NCBI GenBank assembly: GCA_016714985.1
Contig: JADKBS010000005.1
Span: 1 to 64,000 of the forward strand
Source: Saprospiraceae bacterium
GTDB lineage: Bacteria; Bacteroidota; Bacteroidia; Chitinophagales; Saprospiraceae
Direction of reading: 5' to 3'
DNA: 64,000 bases
The position numbers were made by a program, and so were the translations under genes. The notes below the pieces were generated by a model. That model did no database searches, was not told the DNA's origin, and saw only the letters and a program-made list of their open reading frames with translations. Below, piece by piece: positions 50,509 through 58,500 of this stretch; position 1 is the first letter of the stretch; each line of letters starts with the position of its first letter.

Positions 50509-50789
50509 ATTAAAAGGTGTCAAGATTATGTTGTAAAGAGCACAGTACAGAGAAAGGAGTTCAAGAATTAATCAGTATTCTAAAGATGAATTAACTCGTC
50601 GTTACATGCTTGTTCAATCTACCATAAAGCACCATCATCCTTGCTTATTTGTGACCATCGTCAAAGCGTAAATTTCACCCGCTCCATCCCTACCACCCTG
50701 GCTCATCACCTTCTATTCATTCCGGGAATTCTCAGGCGGTGACTCGAAGTCACCGCCTGAGTTGGCCAAGTTGGCAATAGTGAATCAAA
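50509..50789. other. Intergenic region with glycosyltransferase remnant and hairpin
   Basis: Bases to about 50594 look like the lost tail of the glycosyltransferase. Then non-coding sequence and the perfect hairpin at 50731-50761. Confidence 0.45.
50731..50761. other. Perfect 14-bp hairpin after the cyclophilin gene
   Basis: CTCAGGCGGTGACT pairs with AGTCACCGCCTGAG around a CGA loop. There is no T run on either side, so it is not a standard intrinsic terminator. It is 30 bases past the cyclophilin stop codon and might protect or end its mRNA. Confidence 0.7.
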
Positions 50790-51449
50790 TTACTTCAACT
50801 CCCCACTGTCCGCAACCGTCACCACCGCAGAAGTCCTGCCGCTCTGGCTGCCGACGGCCTCCATTTTCCGTACCACGTCCATGCCTTCAACGACTTGGCC
50901 GAAGACCACGTGGCGGCCATTGAGCCAAGTCGTCTCCACGGTGCAGATGAAGAACTGCGAGCCGTTTGTGTTGGGGCCGGCGTTGGCCATGCTGAGGATG
51001 CCGGGGCCGGCGTGTACGCCCGCCTTGCCGCTGAAGGTCTCGTCGGCGAACTTGGGGCCGTAGATGCTCTCGCCGCCCGTGCCGTTGCCGTTGGTGAAGT
51101 CACCGCCCTGGCACATGAACTGCGGGATGATTCGGTGGAAGCCGCTGCCCTTGTAGTGTAGGGGCTTGCCGCTGGTGCCAACCCCCTTCTCGCCGGTGCA
51201 GAGGGCACGTAAGTTCTCGGCGGTCAGCGGGGCAGCGTCCTTGAACAGTTCAAAAACGATGCGGCCAGCAGGTTCATTGCCGATGGTGATGTCGAAGAAC
51301 ACTTTCGGGTTGGCGGGGTTTGGCGTTACGGGAGGAGTGTAGGTGGCTGTCATAGTTGGTGCAGTTGTTGGTGTCTGTGCATGAACGGAAGTAATGCCGA
51401 TGGCAAGTGCGAAAAGGCTTGCGAACAGTGCAGTGCTTACTTTTTTCAT
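50790..51449 (-). CDS. Secreted cyclophilin-type peptidyl-prolyl cis-trans isomerase
   Basis: 219 residues. Signal peptide (ALFASLFALAIGITSVHAQ), a threonine/proline-rich spacer (TPTTAPTMTATYTPPVTPNP), then the cyclophilin domain: VFFDITIGNEPAGRIVFELF, FHRIIPQFMCQGGDFTNGNG, GPGILSMANAGPNTNGSQFF, NGRHVVFGQVVEGMDVV. The catalytic arginine in FHRIIPQFM and the conserved Q and F residues are present. It catalyses proline isomerisation of exported proteins in the periplasm. The gene is alone on its strand, with GAAATTGGG-type repeats upstream. Confidence 0.93.
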   Translation of the reverse strand: MKKVSTALFASLFALAIGITSVHAQTPTTAPTMTATYTPPVTPNPANPKVFFDITIGNEPAGRIVFELFKDAAPLTAENLRALCTGEKGVGTSGKPLHYKGSGFHRIIPQFMCQGGDFTNGNGTGGESIYGPKFADETFSGKAGVHAGPGILSMANAGPNTNGSQFFICTVETTWLNGRHVVFGQVVEGMDVVRKMEAVGSQSGRTSAVVTVADSGELK

Positions 51450-51985
51450 GTAAATGATGATGGTTTAATAGTTGGGAATTAGCATTGGCAGGGAGCGTCC
51501 CATTTCCCCAATTTCCTAATTTCCCAATTTCCTGATTTCCCAATTTCACGGCGTTGGGTTCCTCCGCCCAGCTTTGTCGGCAACTGGGAGGCCGTTTTTC
51601 AGAGCGGCAAAGATAAGTGCTTGCGCAATGGGCGTTTCCAAATATTTTGTGAATGGTGGTGAAGGGGTGTTTAACGTGGTGGCACAAAGCAGCGATTGGG
51701 GCAGCTTAGGATTGCGGTGCGTAAATAGCGTGGCCCCCTCAAATCATACATCATACATCAAACAAATCATACATCATACATCCTGATTAGGGGGATTTAT
51801 GATGTATGAATTATTTGATTTATGATGTATGATTGAACCAAATCGGAAAACCCGTGTAAGAATTTCTTGCAAGGGAATAGGGGGGCAAACAACCTGCCTG
51901 CATCCTTGTAACATCCATAGCTTTTAATCCGTCAAAAGACCAAGTTTCACCCGACTGTTTTTTTCACCTGACTAACAATCGCTTT
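51450..51985. other. 536-base region with repeats upstream of the TonB-receptor-like gene
   Basis: No credible gene. It contains TTTCCCAATTTCCTAATTTC-like tandem sequence at 51503-51546 and a long inverted repeat (51737-51834). Short open frames here lack any domain. Confidence 0.5.
51737..51834. repeat. Long inverted repeat of ATCATACA octamers
   Basis: ATCATACATCATACATCAAA and a second ATCATACATCATACATC on the left, and the matching TATGATGTATGAATTATTTG and TTATGATGTATGAT on the right, around GATTAGGGGGATT. The arms can form a hairpin of nearly 40 bp. Function unknown. Confidence 0.8.
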
Positions 51986-54391
51986 ATGAAGACCCGACTT
52001 TCTTGGCCAATCCTTGGCCTTGCCTTGGCATTGCTGTTTGCTTCGCAACATGCCACTGCCCAACACCAAATCTCCGGTACCATCACCAACGCCAAGGGCG
52101 ACGGCGTTTTTTTCGCCACCATCGCCCTGTACAAACAGGCGGACAGCACCATCCTCAAGGGCGAAACCTCCGATGCCAATGGCAAGTTCAGCCTCAAGGA
52201 CATCCCCGATGGCCAATACTTCCTCGAAGTGAACATGCTCGGCTTTTTGGATGAAAAAATAGCCGACCTCAGCTTCCCTAGGGACAACCGCAAGCAGTTT
52301 GACATCAAGCTCGACGAGGAGGCCCAGACCCTCTCCGAGGTGCAGGTGACAGCCAAAGCGCCAATGCTGGAACAGCGGGCCGACCGCCTCATTGTGAACG
52401 TAGAGAACAACCTCACCAGCCTGAACTCCAACTTGCTGGAAGTGATGAAAAAAGTGCCCGGCGTCATCGTGGTGGGCGACAAGCTGCGTATGGCTGGCCA
52501 AACCAACGTGACCATCCTCCTCAACGGCAAAACAACAAAATACATGGACGTGGACGCCCTGCTGAAGGACATTCCCGGCGACAATATCAAGCGGGTGGAG
52601 GTCATCCACCAGCCAGGGGCCGAGTTCGAGGCGGAGGGCACGGGGCCTATCATCAACATCATTTTGAAGAAAAACAGCCTCTACGGTACCAACGGCAGCG
52701 TGAACGCCGGGGTGAGCAAGGGCGAGTACTGGCGCTACCGAACGGGTTTCAGCCTGAGCCACTACCAAGGCAACCTCAATATCAGTGCCGGGGCGAGCAC
52801 GGGCCGCAACTCCTGGTACGAGGGCTTGGACGTGGTGCGCTCGGTGGGCAGCGATGTTTACAGCCAGGTATCCGAAAACCCTAACATCAGCGACTTCCTC
52901 CGCTCCAACCTCACCCTCGACTGGGACGTGACGGAGCGCCACCGCCTCGGCTTCAACAGCAGTTGGGTGGGCAGCAAACGGGACTTTTCCATCACCAATA
53001 CCACCCTTATTGACTTCGCTGATGCCAATACGGGCGACCTTAAAGTACTGACCGACAACCGGGTGAAAAGGGACTGGAACATGCTCACGCTGAACCCCTA
53101 TTACAGCTTCGAGATTGACACGCAAGGGCAAAAGCTCGACCTCGACTTCAATGCCGTGCGCATCGGCAACAATGGCGGCAATACGCTCATGCCGGAGGAG
53201 ACCAATTTCGGGGAATTTACCCCCGACCTGCGTTACGACCAGCCTGGCGAATCGGAGATTTACACGACCAGCCTCGATTATACCTTGCCCATTTCCAAGG
53301 CCATCAAACTGCAAATGGGTGGCCGCTACAGCCTCGCCGACCTCGACAATGACCTGCGCTCCTTTCGGGAAGATGCCAACGGCGTTTTCCAGCCAGACTC
53401 CTTGCAGAGCAACCATTTCCTGTTCAAGGAAACCATTTGGGCGGGTTATTCAAAAATGGACTGGAAAGCGGGCAAATGGTCGGGCACGACGGGCCTCCGC
53501 TACGAGGACAGCGAGAGCGAGGGCTACTCGGTCACGCTGGATTCCACGCAGTCACGCCGAATCGCCAAGCTGTTCCCCAGTGCCAGCCTTAGCCGAGAAC
53601 TGACCAAAAAACTGGGTGCTGCCATTGCCTATAGCTACCGCATTGACCGCCCGCACTATGGAGACCTGAACCCGTTCGTCTATTTCCTCGACCCCTATAC
53701 TTATGAGTTGGGCAACCCCCGGCTGCGCCCCTCGCTCACGCACAGTACCAAGTTCAGCCTGACCTTCGAGAACCAACCGTTCTTCAATATCGAGTACAAG
53801 CACACCAACGATGCCATGGTGGAAGTGACCGAGCAGGACGACGCCAGCGGCCAGACCTTCCTGACCAATGTGAACCTCGACGCTTTCAAGGTGCTGAACA
53901 TCAGCCTGTTCTTCCCCCTCGACTTCATCCCCAAGACGAGCGGCTATGGCGGCTTCATCGCCAACCACAACAAATACGACTCGCCCTACCTCGACCAGCA
54001 GTTCAGCCGGAGCAAATGGGATTATACGGCCTTCCTGAGCGCCAATATCACCCTGCCCAAGAAGGTGGAAATGGAAGTCTCTGGCTTTTGGAACAGTGGC
54101 GGCCTGCAGGGCATCATCAACGCAGAATGGCTCTATGGCGTGGACGTGGGCGTGGCTCGCAAGTTCCTCAACGACAAGCTGAAGGTCAGCGTCGGCATCG
54201 ACAACGTACTACGTCGCTTCTTCCACGGCAATGTGAGGTATTCCAATATGGACTTCAACATCGTCAGCCGCTGGGACGCCCCGGTCTATAATATGCAGGT
54301 CAGCTACAAGTTCGGCAACCAGCACATGAAGAGCAAGGGTAGCCGCAGCAGCAGTGCGGAGGAAGTGATTAGGAGGGCGCAGCAGAACTGA
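51986..54391 (+). CDS. Outer-membrane beta-barrel protein, TonB-dependent-receptor-like
   Basis: 801 residues. Signal peptide (LALALLFASQHATAQ), carboxypeptidase-regulatory-like domain (QISGTITNAKGDGVFFATIA, LYKQADSTILKGETSDANGK), plug-like part (LNSNLLEVMKKVPGVIVVGD, VTILLNGKTTKYMDVDALLK, IKRVEVIHQPGAEFEAEG), then a barrel of about 20 strands to a short tail (SSSAEEVIRRAQQN). This is the outer-membrane beta-barrel family common in Bacteroidota, thought to import ligands with TonB, though no SusD-like partner is adjacent. The stop codon TGA is four bases before a GATTGCGG array. Confidence 0.9.
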   Translation: MKTRLSWPILGLALALLFASQHATAQHQISGTITNAKGDGVFFATIALYKQADSTILKGETSDANGKFSLKDIPDGQYFLEVNMLGFLDEKIADLSFPRDNRKQFDIKLDEEAQTLSEVQVTAKAPMLEQRADRLIVNVENNLTSLNSNLLEVMKKVPGVIVVGDKLRMAGQTNVTILLNGKTTKYMDVDALLKDIPGDNIKRVEVIHQPGAEFEAEGTGPIINIILKKNSLYGTNGSVNAGVSKGEYWRYRTGFSLSHYQGNLNISAGASTGRNSWYEGLDVVRSVGSDVYSQVSENPNISDFLRSNLTLDWDVTERHRLGFNSSWVGSKRDFSITNTTLIDFADANTGDLKVLTDNRVKRDWNMLTLNPYYSFEIDTQGQKLDLDFNAVRIGNNGGNTLMPEETNFGEFTPDLRYDQPGESEIYTTSLDYTLPISKAIKLQMGGRYSLADLDNDLRSFREDANGVFQPDSLQSNHFLFKETIWAGYSKMDWKAGKWSGTTGLRYEDSESEGYSVTLDSTQSRRIAKLFPSASLSRELTKKLGAAIAYSYRIDRPHYGDLNPFVYFLDPYTYELGNPRLRPSLTHSTKFSLTFENQPFFNIEYKHTNDAMVEVTEQDDASGQTFLTNVNLDAFKVLNISLFFPLDFIPKTSGYGGFIANHNKYDSPYLDQQFSRSKWDYTAFLSANITLPKKVEMEVSGFWNSGGLQGIINAEWLYGVDVGVARKFLNDKLKVSVGIDNVLRRFFHGNVRYSNMDFNIVSRWDAPVYNMQVSYKFGNQHMKSKGSRSSSAEEVIRRAQQN

Positions 54392-54514
54392 TTCGATTGC
54401 GGATTTCGGATTTCGGATTGGGTTCATCGTTAGCTCCAATTTTTTTAGGTATTACCCAGAAATGACGGGCTTGCTCCGACCAATTCGCAATCCGCAATCC
54501 CCAATCCGCAATCA
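54389..54514. repeat. Inverted GATTGCGG arrays between convergent genes
   Basis: Left: TGATTCGATTGCGGATTTCGG..., ending GGATTGGGTT (from 54389). Right (minus strand): the giant gene's TGA followed by TTGCGGATTGGGG and GCGGATTGCG (54514-54485). Each array begins at the stop codon of its gene and points away from it; about 60 bases lie between. Confidence 0.85.
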
Positions 54515-55579
54515 CCGCAGCAGCGTCACATCCCCCTTCACCTCCTGTTCCACCGCATCCACCGCCACGGCGCAGCCGACCACGATGCGGTAGATATACA
54601 CATCGCTGGGGGCTTCCTTGCCGTTCTGTTTGCCATCCCAGGGGCCGGGGCCGTCATAGACCTTCTGGCCCCAGCGGTTCCAGATGCGCATGTTGAGGGT
54701 GGCCTCTGCACCGGGGCCTACGATGTCGAACACGTCGTTTTTATCGTCGTTGTTTGGCGAAAAAGCGTTCGGCACCTCCACTTTTTCGGGGTTGCAGTTG
54801 GGTATCACGATGACCTGCAAGGTATCCGAGCCGGGGCAGCCCGTCACGGGGTCGGTGATTTGCACCAAGAAGGTGGTGAGGCTGTCGGTGGGGAAAGTCT
54901 CGCAGAACAATTCCCCCGTGCAGTCGGCAAGCAGGGAGTCGTTTTGGTACCAGAAGATACTGCCAAACGGCCCCGATGGTTCAAGCCCCAGCACCAACGT
55001 ATCGCCATTGCTGACGGTATCCACGCCCAGGATTTGAACGGGAGGCAAGGGATGCCAGCTGAGGTTGAGGCAGCTAAGGCTGTCGCAGCCTTCGGGGGTG
55101 GAGTAGGTGTTGCAATACTCCCCCTCCGCTGCATAAAACTGTCCTTCGAACATCACGCTGTCACCGGGGCAAATAGTTGAATCAATTGTCAGCTTGATGC
55201 CGAGGTCGTCAACTAGGAGCACGAGGCAGCGCACGCTGTCGCAGTTGTTTTGGCCGGGGAGGGTCACGCAATATTCGCCTTCGTCGGAATAGATTTCCCC
55301 CTCAAATTCAACGCTGGCCCCAAGGCAAATCGCCGTGTCCAAGAAGATGGTGTCCAACTTGGCCCGCAGCAATACCTCCACGCAATACACGCTATCGCAG
55401 CCGCCCATCATGGCTATCGTATCGCAATAGACGCCCGCCTCGCCGACCGTTTGTCCGTTGATGACCACCGTTTCCCCCTCGCAGATTTCGATGGGCGGGC
55501 CATTGGTCACGATGAGGCCATTAGCGACCGTCACCGTCACGCTTCCCGTGGCTGTGCAGCTATTGGCAGCTGTTTGCAC
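54512..55579 (-). CDS. Second giant surface protein, C-terminal part with type B sorting domain
   Basis: 355 residues in the frame that continues the large gene at 55560-61085. It has repeated cysteine-linked units (EICEGETVVINGQTVGEAGV, DTAICLGASVEFEGEIYSDE, DSTICPGDSVMFEGQFYAAE) and the type B domain: KVEVPNAFSPNNDDKNDVFD, MRIWNRWGQKVYDGPGPWDG and a final VKGDVTLLR. The start (MQTAANSCTA) is only the first methionine after a shift at about 55675; sense continues upstream as LFNWLPNDGDCQGPSTCASY in the same frame. Confidence 0.85.
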   Translation of the reverse strand: MQTAANSCTATGSVTVTVANGLIVTNGPPIEICEGETVVINGQTVGEAGVYCDTIAMMGGCDSVYCVEVLLRAKLDTIFLDTAICLGASVEFEGEIYSDEGEYCVTLPGQNNCDSVRCLVLLVDDLGIKLTIDSTICPGDSVMFEGQFYAAEGEYCNTYSTPEGCDSLSCLNLSWHPLPPVQILGVDTVSNGDTLVLGLEPSGPFGSIFWYQNDSLLADCTGELFCETFPTDSLTTFLVQITDPVTGCPGSDTLQVIVIPNCNPEKVEVPNAFSPNNDDKNDVFDIVGPGAEATLNMRIWNRWGQKVYDGPGPWDGKQNGKEAPSDVYIYRIVVGCAVAVDAVEQEVKGDVTLLR

Positions 55580-58500
55580 AACGGTGTAGGTGGTTGTGGC
55601 GGTGGGTGAAACGAGGTAGCTGGCGCAAGTGCTGGGGCCTTGGCAGTCGCCATCGTTGGGCAGCCAATTGAACAGTGCCAGTGGCGTTGCTTGCCACTAC
55701 CAGCACGGTGCTGTCGCCGTTGCAAATCGTCAGGTCGGCGGGCATGGTCAGGGTGGGCGCATCGGAGAAGTTGACCGTCACTGTGTCCATTGCGGAGCAG
55801 CCGTTTTCATCGGTCACTTGCAGCGTGAAGGTCGTAGGCTGGTTGACCAGTACCAACGGGTTGTGGATGGCGGCATTGCTGAGCGCCGTAAGGCCGGCCA
55901 CGGTCTGTGGCGACCAAAGGTAGTCCCAGTCTGCATCGAAACTGGCGTTCAACTGAGGTGTGTCGTCGGGGCAGAAACTGGCATCTGGGCCAGCATTCAC
56001 TTGGGGGAAAGGCGCTACCACCACCGTTGCCGACTCGGTGCCAGCGCAACCGAAGGCGTCCAACACGGTCACGCTGTACTGGCTGGTGGCGGCAGGCGTC
56101 ACGGTGATGATTTGCAGGTTGGGCTGCGCAATGCCGGGGCCTTGCCAGGTGTAGCTTGCCCCATCCGTTGCGGCGAGGTTGGCGCTCTCGCCCTGGCAAA
56201 TCGGCGAGTCGGCGAAGGCGATGCCGGGCACGGGCTGCACGGTTACGCTCACGAGGTTGTCAATGGCGCAAACGCCGTTGCTCTCCGCAATGGTGAACTC
56301 GGTCGTAACGGGTGCGAAGCCGTTGTTTTCACAGTTAAAATTGGTCATGGCGGCCTGTTCGTCGGCGAGGCAATCGCTGTCCGGCGACCACTGGTAATTG
56401 AAGCCGGGCTGGGCGGGTATGCCTATGACTTCGTCAACGCCGGAGCAGACCGTCCAACTCAGGCCAGTATTGTATTCAATGGGCATGTTGACCAGTTCCA
56501 CGTCGCCGGAGCAGGCGCATTGTTGCGAAGCGTCCACCACCGCCAAGAGTTGGCACAGGCTAATTGCCGAAGGCACCGTGAAGCTGGTCGAAATGGTCAC
56601 GGTCTGCCCATTGCCGATAGGCGAAGAATGGTTATAGGTGCCTAGCAACAGGTCGCCCACGCCATCGCCGTTGGTGTCGGCAAAGAACTCGATGATGGTG
56701 GGCGGCTGGCTCGTGCCACCATCGTTCGTCAGCTTCACGGTGGCATTGACGAGGTTGTTCCCGCCCGAAGCCGAAGCCGTGATGTTGAACGCACTGAGGT
56801 TGAATGCAGGCCGTTGTGGGTTGTAGGGAAGTATGAGCGAACCCGTGCTGACCTTGGTGCTGCAGAATTGGCCCGTCTGTGCGCAGAGCGCCTGCGTCTC
56901 CACGGCTGTGCGGAACAGTACCACGCCGTTCTCGCAGCCGAGGCCCGACCAGCCCTGTGTGTTGAAGGTGAAACAGACGAGTTGCGATGGCAAAACACCT
57001 GCTGGCAACTGCCAGGTTATTTGGCTGCCGTTGATGGTTGGCGTGCAGTTAAGGCCGCTGACGCAAAGGTTTTGGCAACTGCCCGGCACATAAGTGATGC
57101 CCGGCGGCAGGGTGGCGATGAGACAAGCCCCTTGCGGCAGCACCACCGATGAGGCCAGTGAGACCTCGAACGTGGTGATGTCATTGCAACCGAAGCCAGG
57201 CGTCGGTGTCACGCTGATATTGGTGGTGAAAGGTGCCGTCACCCCGTCAATGCAGATGGGGTCGCCGGGCTTCGCAATGGTGTTGGAGGGGATGCCACAG
57301 TTCTGGTCAGCTGCTGCAATGAAAAGGGTATATGCCTCGGCCACGAAGTCGCAGGTGGACTCGCCCAAGAATCGGAGCGTCAGGGAGTGGTAGGGGGCTT
57401 CGCCAACCCCCGGCAGCCCGTTGGCGATGCTGTCGAAGAGCATGGAGAGGTTCCACTCCACCACGCCCGTGCTCACCACGGTGGGGTCGCCGATGGGGTA
57501 GAGCAGGCCGCTGCCCGTTGGGTACTCCACGACGCAAGAGCCGGTCAGCACGTTCATGCCGGGCGGCACGAAACCCTGCACCCGCAAGTTATAGACGCTG
57601 CCAAACTGCGCATTGAACACCTCGATGCTGTGGTAGGGGATGGTGTCGCAGAGCTGGCTGCAACCTGTTGGGCTGGTCACGAGCATGTCAATTTCACCAG
57701 GTGGCGAGGTGATGAAAAGGGGTTGCACCTGCTCGTAGCAGGGCGTTTGAACGGTGCTCGTAATGGGGTCGCAGTTCCAGCCGTAGCGCACGAAGAGCTG
57801 TTCCCTTTTGCAGGAGTTGTTGGTGGCAACGATGCGGTATGGCAGGCCGCCGGGGTTCACTGGGAAGTCGCCCAATTGGAACACGCCGTTGATTTGTGGC
57901 ACTGGCTGGCCAGTTGTTTGGTCAATGAGCTGAAAATCGGTGACAAGGCCCGTTGGCGAAGTAATGTAGAGCCATGTATTGGGGGCAGGCCCACTGGTTA
58001 CGCTGCTCGCAATGGTGGGGGTGTTTTTGAACAAAAAGTCGAACTCCATTTGGTTCGTATAGGTCACTAGGTCGTACAAGGGGGCCTGTATGCTCAGGTT
58101 GGCGATGAGCGGGCGCAAGGAGTTGTGGGTCAGGTTCAGTTCTTCGGGTATGCCGTTGTAGGGCAGGCCGGGGGCCCAATCCAAGTTGGAGTTGTATGTC
58201 ATCGGCATGGAGAAGCGGTTGTTGCAGGCGCTCTTAAAGATGAAATCGAGTTTGGCCGCAAAGCCCTCGTCCATGGGCGGCATTTGATAGGGTTCTAGGT
58301 CGTGGAAATAGGTGCCGTTTGCCAACGCTGGTTGCAAAAAGGCATTTGAGACAAATGCCCCGCTGTTTTGCCAGCGGATGGTGGTGACCCTGGTGGTGCA
58401 AAGCTCCACGTTGGGTGGTAGGGTTATCGTTAGGTCGTCCAATTGCAGCAGGTTCCGGTATTCGAATGGAAAGAAATTGCCCTGTGCCAAGTCCAATTTG

